Assembly (NCBI RefSeq): GCF_004322775.1
Contig: NZ_CP036403.1
Location: 806,001 to 870,000, forward strand
Source of the DNA: Ornithinimicrobium sufpigmenti
GTDB lineage: Bacteria; Actinomycetota; Actinomycetes; Actinomycetales; Dermatophilaceae
DNA length: 64,000 nt
Reading direction: 5' to 3'
In this document: one piece after another, positions 35,318 to 43,024 of the stretch
How positions within the stretch are numbered: the first letter of the stretch is position 1
Layout of the letters: each line of letters opens with the position of its first letter
Translations under genes and position numbers: made by a program
The notes under the pieces: model-generated
What the model was told of the DNA's origin: nothing
What the model saw: only the letters and a program-made list of their open reading frames with translations
The model's database searches: none

Positions 35318-36187
35318 GTGAGCAGCCTGCTGGACCCGGAGTCCGCCGACCTGACCCTGCTCCAGGACCGCCAGGTGGCGGTGCTGGGGTATGACGCGAT
35401 GGCGGCGGCGCACGCGCTGAACCTGCGCGACAGCGGCGTGGACGTGCGGGTGGGCATCGACCCCGACAGCAGGGCCGCGGCCCGGGCCGAGCTCGACGGC
35501 CTCATGGTGCTCACCCCCGCGCAGGCCGTCGCCGCCAGCGACATCGTGCTGATCGCGCCGGAGGACGGTGCCGTCCCAGGGCTCACCGAGCAGGACCTGC
35601 GTGACCTCCTGGCCGAGCACACCGAGCCCGGCGACCTGGTCATCGTCACCGGGGCAGACGCGCCGCCACCGGTGCCCGACGGGGTCGACCTGGCGATGCT
35701 CGCGGCCGTCGGTGACGGGGACCGGGTCCGCGAGGAGTACCTCGACGGACGCGGCAGCCCGGCGCTGGTCGCCGTGGCGAGGGACCAGTCCGGCGCGGCG
35801 TGGGCGACCCTGACGGCATACGCCGCAGCCATGGGTGCGCTGCGCTCGGGTGCGGTGGTCACCACCCTGGAGCACCAGGCGCTGGCCCAGCAGGTGTCGG
35901 AGCAGCGGGTGCACCGGCCCCTGCTGCAGGCCCTGACCGAGGCCTTCGACGAGCTGGTGGCGCAGGGCGTCGAGGAGGAGGTCGCCTACCTCGCGGTCGT
36001 GCACGACCTCAAGACCCGCGTGGACCAGATCTACGTCGCCGGGCTCGCCGCCCAGCACGGACCGGACGGGCACCCGGGCGAGCAGCCCCTGGACGGGGTC
36101 CGTTCCCGTCGGGAGGCGGCCCGGGCGGCGCACCCGCTGGAGCGTGTCGGCCAGCGGGTCCGGGCGATGATGAGCTGGATCCGCTGA
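35318..36187 (+). CDS. Ketol-acid reductoisomerase-like protein, probably catalytically degenerate
   Basis: 289 residues colinear with IlvC from the N-terminus (ADLTLLQDRQVAVLGY, HALNLRDSGVDVRVG) through the knotted domain (YAAAMGALRSGAVVTT, VAYLAVVHDLKTRVDQIY) to the end (HPLERVGQRVRAMMSWI). The dinucleotide loop GYGSQGHAH is GYDAMAAAH here. Of the metal ligands in the ETETDLFGEQ and AYFEVLHE motifs, the Asp is Q191, the first Glu of the second motif is A226 and the last is D230; only E195 remains. About 45 residues containing the YS-S-TAE-G segment are missing. Normal class I KARI is about 330-340 residues. It lies 61 bases upstream of ilvE. The GTG follows TAGGCT by six bases. The role is probably regulatory or non-IlvC; this is inference. 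Confidence 0.85.
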   Translation: MSSLLDPESADLTLLQDRQVAVLGYDAMAAAHALNLRDSGVDVRVGIDPDSRAAARAELDGLMVLTPAQAVAASDIVLIAPEDGAVPGLTEQDLRDLLAEHTEPGDLVIVTGADAPPPVPDGVDLAMLAAVGDGDRVREEYLDGRGSPALVAVARDQSGAAWATLTAYAAAMGALRSGAVVTTLEHQALAQQVSEQRVHRPLLQALTEAFDELVAQGVEEEVAYLAVVHDLKTRVDQIYVAGLAAQHGPDGHPGEQPLDGVRSRREAARAAHPLERVGQRVRAMMSWIR

Positions 36188-36201
36188 GCTCCGCGTGGCC
36201 G

Positions 36202-36248
36202 GTGACACCGGTCACGAGTCGCATGACGTGGACGGTAACCTGACGTGC
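36202..36248 (+). promoter_or_regulatory. ilvE promoter with upstream palindrome
   Basis: TAACCT (36236-36241) lies seven bases before the ilvE ATG, fitting a leaderless message. GTGAC-ACCG-GTCAC (36202-36215) forms a short inverted repeat at the position of the -35 region and may be an operator. Confidence 0.5.
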
Positions 36249-37349
36249 ATGACACAGACGTCGTCGCCCACGCCCTTCGAGATCAGCCTGCGCAGCGACC
36301 GTACCGGCGCCGACGAGATCTCCCAGCTGCTGGAGAGCCCGGGGTTCGGTTCTCTGTTCACCGAGCACATGGTGCTGGTCGAGTGGGACCGCGATCAGGG
36401 CTGGCACGACGCCCGGGTGGTGCCGTACGGCCCGATCCCGCTGGAGCCCTCCGCGGCGGTCTTCCACTACGCCCAGGAGATCTTCGAGGGGATGAAGGCC
36501 TACCGGCACGACGACGGCTCGGTCTGGACCTTCCGCCCCGAACGCAACGCCGAGCGGTTCAACGCCTCGGCCCGCCGGATGGCGATGCCCGAGCTGCCGC
36601 CGACCATCTTCCTCGACGCGATCCGGGCGCTGGTGCAGACCGACGAGGGCTGGGTGCCGCCGGCCGGCACCGGGGAGACCTCGCTCTACCTGCGCCCGTT
36701 CATGATCGCCACCGAGGAGGCGCTCGGGGTGCGCCCCTCCAACCGCTACCTGTTCTCAGTGATCGCCTCCCCGGCCGGCTCCTACTTCGCCGGCGGCCTC
36801 ACGCCGGTCAGCCTCTGGGTCAGCGACCAGTACGTCCGCGCCGCCCCCGGCGGGACCGGCTCCGCCAAGACCGGCGGCAACTATGCCGCCTCCCTGGCCA
36901 GCCAGGCGGAGGGCATCGAGAACGGCTGCGACCAGGTCGTCTTCCTCGACGCGGTCGAGCACCGGTACGTCGAGGAGCTGGGCGGGATGAACCTGTTCTT
37001 CCTCTACGCCGACGGCCGGGTGGTCACCCCCGAACTGTCCGGCACGATCCTGCCGGGAGTCACCCGCGCGTCCCTGCTGGACCTGGCGCGCGAGCGCGGC
37101 CACGTCGTGGAGGAGCGCCGGTTCAGCATCGACGAGTGGCGCGAGGGCGTGGCCTCCGGCGAGATCGTCGAGGTCTTCGCCTGCGGCACCGCGGCGGTCA
37201 TCACCCCGGTCGGCAAGCTGGCCTGGAACGGCGGCGAGCTCGACATGCCACAGGAGCACACGCTCACCATGGAGCTCCGCCAGGAGCTGCTCGACATCCA
37301 GTACGGCCGGGCCGAGGACCGGCACGGCTGGCTCTACCAGCTGGTCTGA
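36249..37349 (+). CDS. ilvE: Branched-chain amino acid aminotransferase IlvE
   Basis: A 366-residue class IV PLP aminotransferase performing the last step of valine, leucine and isoleucine synthesis. Features include the substrate-loop EIFEGMKAYRH, LYLRPFMIATEEALGV, the PLP lysine in GSAKTGGNYAAS, EELGGMNLFF and GTAAVITPVG near the end. The ATG at 36249 is selected by the -10 element and the conserved N-terminal length. Its 3' end overlaps the convergent gene at 37334 by 16 bases. Confidence 0.97.
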   Translation: MTQTSSPTPFEISLRSDRTGADEISQLLESPGFGSLFTEHMVLVEWDRDQGWHDARVVPYGPIPLEPSAAVFHYAQEIFEGMKAYRHDDGSVWTFRPERNAERFNASARRMAMPELPPTIFLDAIRALVQTDEGWVPPAGTGETSLYLRPFMIATEEALGVRPSNRYLFSVIASPAGSYFAGGLTPVSLWVSDQYVRAAPGGTGSAKTGGNYAASLASQAEGIENGCDQVVFLDAVEHRYVEELGGMNLFFLYADGRVVTPELSGTILPGVTRASLLDLARERGHVVEERRFSIDEWREGVASGEIVEVFACGTAAVITPVGKLAWNGGELDMPQEHTLTMELRQELLDIQYGRAEDRHGWLYQLV

Positions 37350-38338
37350 CCGACGTTCGCGTCCTGAGCGTCCTGAGCGTCCTGAGCGTCCGGAGCGTCC
37401 GGAGCGTCCGGCGCGGCGAGGTCTATGCCGAGGTCCAGCACGTCCAGCAGCTCACGCCGCAGGGCGTTGCTCCGCACGGTGAAGGCGCGCTGCGCCTCGA
37501 CATACTCCGCCTTGCCCTGCGGCGTCTCGATCCGCACCGGCTCGTAGCCGAGCTCGCGCAGGTCGTAGGGGGCGGCGCGCATGTCCAGCTCCCGGATGTC
37601 CCTGGCCAGGACGAAGGCACGCAGGGTCAGCTCGCTCGGCACGAGCGGGGAGAGCTTGTAGCACCACTTGTAGAGGTCCATCCCCGCGTGCAGACACCCG
37701 GGCTGTTCCGTCGCGACCTGGCCCTCACGGGTGGGTGAGAGCGTGTTGCGCGGGGCGGCCTGCGGGGTGAAGAAGCGGTACGCGTCGAAGTGCGAGCAGC
37801 CGATCTGGTGCGACTCCACGACCGCGTCGGTGCCCTCCGCCCCCAGGCGCAGGGGCCAGCCCTGGTGCCGGACCTGCCCCTCGTCGGCGCGGTAGACCAT
37901 CGCCCACTCGTGCAGCCCGAAGCAGCCGAACCGGCCGGGCCGGGACAGCGTCGCGGTCAGCAGCTCCCGGACGAAGTCGAGGGTCTGCCCGCGCCGGTCC
38001 CGGAAGGCGTCCAGGTCGAGGTATGCCGTCCCACCGGGCAGCCCCTCACCTCCAGGGCCGCGGTCGGTCCCGTCGGTGACGCGGTAGAACGACCACGTCG
38101 CCCGCTCGGAGGCGCCCTCGAGCGCCATACCGGGTCCGGGGTGCCAGCGGGAGAGCTGGGCGGGGCGCAGGGAGTAGTACTCCCAGAGGAAGTCGTCGAC
38201 GGGGTGCTTGCGGCCCTCGACGCGGCGGGCGAGGCGGTCGGCGGCCAGCTGCTCCACGGCAGCGGCGTGCCGCTCGGCGCGGGGACGCCACTTCGACTGG
38301 GGAAGGACCTGCACGGGGTCCCAGCGTAGGTGCTCCAC
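37334..38338 (-). CDS. Protein of the actinobacterial family annotated 3-methyladenine DNA glycosylase
   Basis: 334 residues. The N-terminal and central regions (KHPVDDFLWEYYSLRPAQL, SRWHPGPGMAL, CFGLHEWAMVYR, GCSHFDAYRFFTP, PGCLHAGMDLYKWCYKLSP) match a conserved actinobacterial family that databases often label 3-methyladenine DNA glycosylase; I know of no strong biochemical proof. The last 20 residues are APD/AQD triplet repeats encoded by a short DNA repeat (about 37366-37412), and this tail overlaps the ilvE stop. The enrichment in His, Trp and Cys suggests a metal or catalytic centre. Confidence 0.75.
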   Translation of the reverse strand: MEHLRWDPVQVLPQSKWRPRAERHAAAVEQLAADRLARRVEGRKHPVDDFLWEYYSLRPAQLSRWHPGPGMALEGASERATWSFYRVTDGTDRGPGGEGLPGGTAYLDLDAFRDRRGQTLDFVRELLTATLSRPGRFGCFGLHEWAMVYRADEGQVRHQGWPLRLGAEGTDAVVESHQIGCSHFDAYRFFTPQAAPRNTLSPTREGQVATEQPGCLHAGMDLYKWCYKLSPLVPSELTLRAFVLARDIRELDMRAAPYDLRELGYEPVRIETPQGKAEYVEAQRAFTVRSNALRRELLDVLDLGIDLAAPDAPDAPDAQDAQDAQDANVGQTSW

Positions 38339-38420
38339 CTCCGGAGGCCGCTATAGCCGTCCGGGACCGAGCGGGAGGACCCGGCTGGTGGGGCTCGAAG
38401 GTCATCGGCAGACTGGCCAC

Positions 38421-39644
38421 ATGACCCCAGCCCAGAGCCTGATCAGCGAGGAGCTGCGCGAGCAGCTCGAGGCCGACTATCGCCACCTGCACGCCCACCC
38501 CGAGCTGTCGATGCAGGAGCACCAGACGGCCGCCTACGTCGAGGCGCGGCTCACCGAGCTGGGCGTCGAGCACTTCCGTTGCGGCGGAACGGGTGTCGTG
38601 GGCGTCATCCGGAACGGGGAGGGCCCCACGGTCGCCTACCGCGCCGACACCGACGGCCTCCCGATCGCCGAGGACACTGGGCTCGACTGGAGCAGCCAGG
38701 CCACCGGGACTCTGCCCGACGGGACGCAGACCCCGGTCATGCACGGGTGCGGCCACGACACCCACGTCGCGGTCGCACTGGCCCTGACGCGCGCGCTCGC
38801 CGAGCGCCGGGAGGCCTGGGCCGGGACGGTCGTGATGGTCTTCCAGCCGGGGGAGGAGATCGCGGCGGGCGCCGAGGCGATGGTGGCGGACGGGCTGTGG
38901 GACCGCGCGCCCCGCCCCGAGGCGGTCTACGGCCAGCACGTGATGCCCCACCTGACCGGCACCATCGGGCTACCGGTCGGCACCGCGATGGCGATGGGCG
39001 ACTCGTGGCAGGTCACCCTGCACGGTCGCCAGGCGCACGGCTCCCAGCCGCACAACTCGATCGACCCGATCGTGCTGGGCTCGCACGTGGTGACCCGGCT
39101 GCAGAGCGTGGTCTCCCGCAGCGTGGACCCCCGCGACATGGCCGTCGTCACGGTCGGCACCTTCCATGCCGGCACCAAGGAGAACATCATCCCGCAGACC
39201 GCCGTGCTCGGGCTGAACGTCCGTACCTTCAAGGAGCACGTCCGCGACACCGTGCTCTCCGGCATCCGCCGCACCGTCGAGGGGGAGGTGCTGGCGTCCG
39301 GCGCGCCGGAGGCCCGGATCGAGGAGCTCAACCGCTTCCCCGCCTGCGTCAACGACCCGGAGGAGAGCGAGCGGGTTCTCGAGGTGCTGCGGGCCGAGCT
39401 CGGCGAGGACCAGGTGAAGGTCATCAAGCCGGTGTCCGGCAGCGAGGACGTCGGGGTGCTCGCGACCGCGATCGGGGTGCCGCTCGTCTACTGGTTCAAC
39501 GGTGGCCACCCGCAGGAGGTGCTCGACAGCGACCAGCCGGTGCCCGGCAACCACAGCCCGCACTTCGCCCCCGTCCCTCAGCCGACGCTGGACACCGGGC
39601 TGCGGGCGGCGCTGGCGGTGCTGCTGAGCCGGGTCGGGGTCTGA
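38421..39644 (+). CDS. M20 family amidohydrolase (hippurate hydrolase/aminoacylase-like)
   Basis: 407 residues of the M20D metallopeptidase group, which cleave N-acyl or N-carbamoyl amino acids. Metal-site motifs are PVMHGCGHDTHVA and FQPGEEIAAGAEAM, with the dimerisation-domain His in RQAHGSQPHNSIDP. A terminal His occurs in NHSPHFAP. The ATG follows a CAGACT -10-like element by six bases. The substrate is unknown. Confidence 0.9.
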   Translation: MTPAQSLISEELREQLEADYRHLHAHPELSMQEHQTAAYVEARLTELGVEHFRCGGTGVVGVIRNGEGPTVAYRADTDGLPIAEDTGLDWSSQATGTLPDGTQTPVMHGCGHDTHVAVALALTRALAERREAWAGTVVMVFQPGEEIAAGAEAMVADGLWDRAPRPEAVYGQHVMPHLTGTIGLPVGTAMAMGDSWQVTLHGRQAHGSQPHNSIDPIVLGSHVVTRLQSVVSRSVDPRDMAVVTVGTFHAGTKENIIPQTAVLGLNVRTFKEHVRDTVLSGIRRTVEGEVLASGAPEARIEELNRFPACVNDPEESERVLEVLRAELGEDQVKVIKPVSGSEDVGVLATAIGVPLVYWFNGGHPQEVLDSDQPVPGNHSPHFAPVPQPTLDTGLRAALAVLLSRVGV

Positions 39645-39734
39645 GGCCGCCCGTCGCCGATCCGCACCAGGGTCTCGAGAACGACCGGTGCCCGCGCGTG
39701 GGTCAGGGCTGGTGGACGGCATACCCTGATCTCC

Positions 39735-40544
39735 ATGCGCATCTGCCGATTCACCACCGGTGACGACCCACGGTTCGGTCTCGTGGACGGGGCCGGCGAG
39801 AAGATCGCCGAGATCACCGGCGACCCGCTCTACAGCCGCATCGAGCTCACCGGCGAGACCCATCTGGTCGACGACGTGCGCCTGCTCGCGCCCGTCATCC
39901 CGCGCAGCAAGGTGGTGGCGGTCGGGCGCAACTATGCCGACCACGCCCGGGAGATGGGCAACGAGGTGCCCGCCGAGCCGATGCTCTTCCTCATCCCCAA
40001 CACCTCGGTCTGCGGGCCCGGCGACCCGGTCGTCATCCCCTCCTTCGTCTCCGAGGTGTCCTACGAGGTCGAGCTGGCCGTCATCATCGGCCGGATGTGC
40101 AAGGACGTCGCGGCGGAGGACGCGCGTGGGGTGATCTTCGGCTACACCGTCGCCAACGACGTGACCGCCCGTGATCTGCAGCGCGGCGACGGGCAGTGGG
40201 CTCGGGCCAAGGGGATGGACACCTTCACCCCTCTGGGCCCGTGGATCGAGACCGACCTGGACGTGACGGACGTGCGCCTGACCAGCGCCGTCGACGGCGA
40301 GACCCGGCAGGACGGCACCACGGCTGACATGGTGTTCACGATCGGGCAGCTCATCGCGCACGCGTCCGCGGCGTTCACCCTCCTGCCCGGTGACGTGCTC
40401 CTGACCGGCACCCCGGCAGGGGTCGGTCGGATCACCGCCGGCCAGCGCTGCGAGGTGACGGTCGAGGGCATCGGCTCGCTGACCAACCCGTTCGTGGCTG
40501 CCGAGGCCGCGGGCGCCGACCCGGTTGCCGACGACGAGGGCTGA
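39735..40544 (+). CDS. Fumarylacetoacetate hydrolase family protein
   Basis: 269 residues with an FAH C-terminal catalytic domain: [25 protein letters not shown], the metal-binding glutamates in [12 protein letters not shown], the later Asp in [10 protein letters not shown], and [10 protein letters not shown]. These divalent-metal enzymes hydrolyse or decarboxylate beta-diketone acids in aromatic and related catabolism. TACCCT (39722-39727) lies seven bases before the ATG. It lies upstream of murI with an eight-base gap. Confidence 0.93.
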   Translation: MRICRFTTGDDPRFGLVDGAGEKIAEITGDPLYSRIELTGETHLVDDVRLLAPVIPRSKVVAVGRNYADHAREMGNEVPAEPMLFLIPNTSVCGPGDPVVIPSFVSEVSYEVELAVIIGRMCKDVAAEDARGVIFGYTVANDVTARDLQRGDGQWARAKGMDTFTPLGPWIETDLDVTDVRLTSAVDGETRQDGTTADMVFTIGQLIAHASAAFTLLPGDVLLTGTPAGVGRITAGQRCEVTVEGIGSLTNPFVAAEAAGADPVADDEG

Positions 40545-40551
40545 GCCGGCC

Positions 40552-41370
40552 GTGCCCCAGTCCCCGATCGGGGTCTTCGACTCCGGCTTCGGCGGGCTCA
40601 CGGTCGCCCGGGAGATCCTGGACCAGCTGCCGCAGGAGTCGGTGCTCTACCTCGGTGACACCGCCCGCACCCCGTACGGCCCGCGGCCGATCGCCGAGGT
40701 GCGCCAGCTGGCGCTGCAGTGCCTGGACCGGCTCGTCGACCACGGGGTGAAGGCCCTTGTCATCGCCTGCAACAGCGCCTCGGCGGCGGTCCTCGCCGAC
40801 GCCCGGGAGCGGTATGACGTGCCGGTCGTGGAGGTCATCCGCCCGGCTGTGCGACGGGCCATGGCGGTGACCCGGTCCGGACGAATCGGGGTGATCTCCA
40901 CGGAGGCCACCCACCAGTCCCGTGCCTACGTCGACTCTTTCGTCGCCGCCCCGCCTCACGTCGAGGTGTTCTCCCAGCCCTGCCCCCGGTTCGTCGAGCT
41001 GGTCGAGGCCGGCGTCACCAGCGGGCCCGAGGTGCTCGACGTCGCTCGCGACTACCTCGCCCCCCTGCAGAAGCAGGAGATCGACACCCTCATCCTGGGC
41101 TGCACGCACTACCCCCTGCTGGCCTCGGCGCTGCAGTACGTCCTGGGTGAGCAGGTCACGCTCGTCTCCTCGGCCGCGGCCACGGCCGCCGACCTCTACC
41201 GGGTGCTGACCGAGGGAGGGTTGCTGGCGCCCCAGGACAACGAACCGTCCCACCAGTGGCTGACGACCGGCGACCCGCAGGGCTTCACCTTCCTGGCCCG
41301 CCGGTTCCTGGGGCCTGAGGTCGAGCAGGTGCACCAGGCGTTCGTCGGGCGGGCCGAGGAGCGGGTATGA
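40552..41370 (+). CDS. murI: Glutamate racemase MurI
   Basis: 272 residues; makes D-glutamate for peptidoglycan. Signature elements are [17 protein letters not shown], the catalytic Cys in VIACNSAS, the second catalytic Cys in LGCTHYPLL, and PYGPRP. The GTG at 40552 gives the conserved N-terminus; a TTG at 40525 would overlap the FAH gene. In M. tuberculosis murI is followed directly by the Rv1339 phosphodiesterase, rph and rdgB; here these are displaced to 46448 and 54511. Confidence 0.96.
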   Translation: MPQSPIGVFDSGFGGLTVAREILDQLPQESVLYLGDTARTPYGPRPIAEVRQLALQCLDRLVDHGVKALVIACNSASAAVLADARERYDVPVVEVIRPAVRRAMAVTRSGRIGVISTEATHQSRAYVDSFVAAPPHVEVFSQPCPRFVELVEAGVTSGPEVLDVARDYLAPLQKQEIDTLILGCTHYPLLASALQYVLGEQVTLVSSAAATAADLYRVLTEGGLLAPQDNEPSHQWLTTGDPQGFTFLARRFLGPEVEQVHQAFVGRAEERV

Positions 41371-41406
41371 CGTCGGCGGACTTGCCGGGCCGCCGCGTCC
41401 CGGTCG

Positions 41407-41419
41407 TAGGGTGATCGAC
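41407..41419 (+). promoter_or_regulatory. Promoter -10 of the P450 leader micro-ORF
   Basis: TAGGGT (41407-41412) followed by seven bases and the ATG at 41420. The spacing matches the leaderless promoters of neighbouring genes, placing the transcript start at or next to the micro-ORF start codon. Confidence 0.55.
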
Positions 41420-41491
41420 ATGGTGACGAGCCTCTGCGTTGACCACCTTCCCGCACTCAACGCGTGCCCCGAGCCGCGGGCTGCACGATGA
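41420..41491 (+). CDS. Leaderless 23-residue micro-ORF upstream of the P450 gene
   Basis: ATG at 41420 to TGA at 41489-41491, encoding 23 residues that begin MVTSLCVDHLPALN and end PEPRAAR, with two cysteines. The stop overlaps the P450 ATG in the form ATGA. The -10 element before it and the four-base overlap suggest that ribosomes load on the micro-ORF and then re-initiate on the P450, which has no good Shine-Dalgarno site. It could act as a leader peptide or be a coupling device only. Confidence 0.55.
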   Translation: MVTSLCVDHLPALNACPEPRAAR

Positions 41492-42744
41492 CGGACGCCG
41501 ACGGGCGGCCGCCTGCGGGCGACGCGCACGTGGGGGTGATGCACGGGGAGCCACCCGAGGCGGCGCTGGAGTCCACCCCGGGGGAGTGCCCTGTGGTGCG
41601 CCTCAAGGACGGGACGTGGGCGGTGCGTGGCCACGCTGATGTGCTGCGCGTCGCCACGACTCCAGAGGTGTTCTCGAGCGCGGCGCGGCGGCACCTGCAC
41701 GTGCCGAACGGCATGGACGGCGAGGAGCACCGACGGTTCCGAGCCGTCGTGGACCGACACCTCGACGACAGCCAGATCCTCCCGCTGGCAGCCATGATCA
41801 CCGAGGTCGCCGACGTGGCTGCAGCCGAGCTGATGGGCAGGGGTGACGGAGGCTCTGAGCGACGGGTCGAGGTGCTGCACGACTACGGCAGGCAGATCGC
41901 GGTGCGGGTGCAGAGCCGGTGGCTGGGGTGGCCGGAGTCGATGGAGGAGGAGCTCCTCGGCTGGATCGACGACAACTTTGCGGCGGCACGGTCGCGCGAC
42001 CCGCAGCGCAACGCCGAGGTGGCTGAGCACTTCGACCGGATCGTGGACCGTGTCGTGCAGGAACGGCGCGATCTGGAGGCGCGCGGCGAGCCGCTGCTGG
42101 ACGACCCGACGAGCCGGCTGCTGCGCGACGAGGTTGAGGATCCCGGGGCGCCCGGCGGTCGCCGACCGTTGACCGGGCCAGAGCTCGTGTCGATGCTGCG
42201 TAACTGGACGGCCGGAGACCTGGGTTCGATCGCTGCCTCCATCGGCGTCGTGGTGCACCACGTGGCCGCGCACCCTGCGCTGCAGGAGCACCTGCGCGGG
42301 CTCTCTGGCGAGGAGGCGCGGCATACCGACGAGCTCGATGCCGCCGTGGACGAGATGCTCAGGATCAACGACCCGTTCCCGTCCAACCGGCGGATGGTGA
42401 CCACCCCGGTGGAGCTTGCCGGTTACACCTTCCCTGCCGGCACACCGGTCGCCATCAACTGGACGACCGCCAACCGGGACGAGCGGATCTTCGGCGACCC
42501 CGACGCCTACCGGCCGCAGGAGAACCGAGCCGCGAACATCGTCTACGGCGCCGGCCCGCACATCTGCCCCGGGCGGGTGCTGTCGACCCTCCAGATCCGC
42601 GGCGCGCTGGCGGCTCTCCTGCGGGCGACGACCGAGATCCGTCTCGACCCCGACCTCGAGGCGACCCGGGAGGACTGGCCCTCGCGCGGGTTCGACACCG
42701 TGCCTGTCGTGCTGCGTGAGGTCCATCGCACGACTGCTCCATGA
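41488..42744 (+). CDS. Cytochrome P450
   Basis: 418 residues. The haem-binding loop is IVYGAGPHICPGR with ligand C360 (Tyr replaces the usual Phe). The K-helix ExxR is in VDEMLRIN, and the I-helix is MLRNWTAGDLGSIAAS, where the usual acid-Thr pair is replaced by Asp-Leu-Gly-Ser. The missing I-helix Thr hints at altered oxygen activation, or peroxygenase-like or unusual substrate use (inference). No ferredoxin or reductase gene is adjacent. The start at 41488 is supported by the ATGA overlap with the micro-ORF; a GTG at 41464 is the alternative. It lies between murI and a DUF222/HNH gene, in an accessory segment. Confidence 0.9.
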   Translation: MTDADGRPPAGDAHVGVMHGEPPEAALESTPGECPVVRLKDGTWAVRGHADVLRVATTPEVFSSAARRHLHVPNGMDGEEHRRFRAVVDRHLDDSQILPLAAMITEVADVAAAELMGRGDGGSERRVEVLHDYGRQIAVRVQSRWLGWPESMEEELLGWIDDNFAAARSRDPQRNAEVAEHFDRIVDRVVQERRDLEARGEPLLDDPTSRLLRDEVEDPGAPGGRRPLTGPELVSMLRNWTAGDLGSIAASIGVVVHHVAAHPALQEHLRGLSGEEARHTDELDAAVDEMLRINDPFPSNRRMVTTPVELAGYTFPAGTPVAINWTTANRDERIFGDPDAYRPQENRAANIVYGAGPHICPGRVLSTLQIRGALAALLRATTEIRLDPDLEATREDWPSRGFDTVPVVLREVHRTTAP

Positions 42745-42915
42745 GGTCTGTCGCACCCCTGCGCTGGAATGAACCTGCGCTTGTGTTGCGGAGGTGCCAG
42801 CGAACCACGTACGGCGGCCACTCAGCAGCATCGGCAACCGCGGAATTCTTGGTTTCCACATCCTCGGAGCGGCACTGCGGATTGGTGACGCGCTGTGGAT
42901 AAGTCGAGGGTGTGT

Positions 42916-42936
42916 CGTACTGGTGTTCTAGTATGT
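42916..42936 (+). promoter_or_regulatory. LexA-like box overlapping the DUF222/HNH promoter
   Basis: TCGTACTGGTGTTCTA matches the actinobacterial SOS box TCGAAC-N4-GTTCGA at 10 of 12 defined positions and runs into a TAGTAT -10-like element. Coordinates may be off by one base. Related 13E12-type genes are LexA-regulated in M. tuberculosis, so DNA-damage control is plausible. Confidence 0.5.
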
Positions 42937-43024
42937 GGGTGTCGGTCACGACCCGTCGGGAGGGGGAGTTCCGGGCGGGGGTGCCGGGCCGGTTGTGGGC
43001 CCACTGGAGAGGGGGTGGTTGGGG

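Noticed and set aside
35318..36187. Calling this gene a functional ilvC
   Set aside because: The nucleotide-binding loop and most metal ligands are gone and a conserved segment is missing, so a standard IlvC call would mislead.
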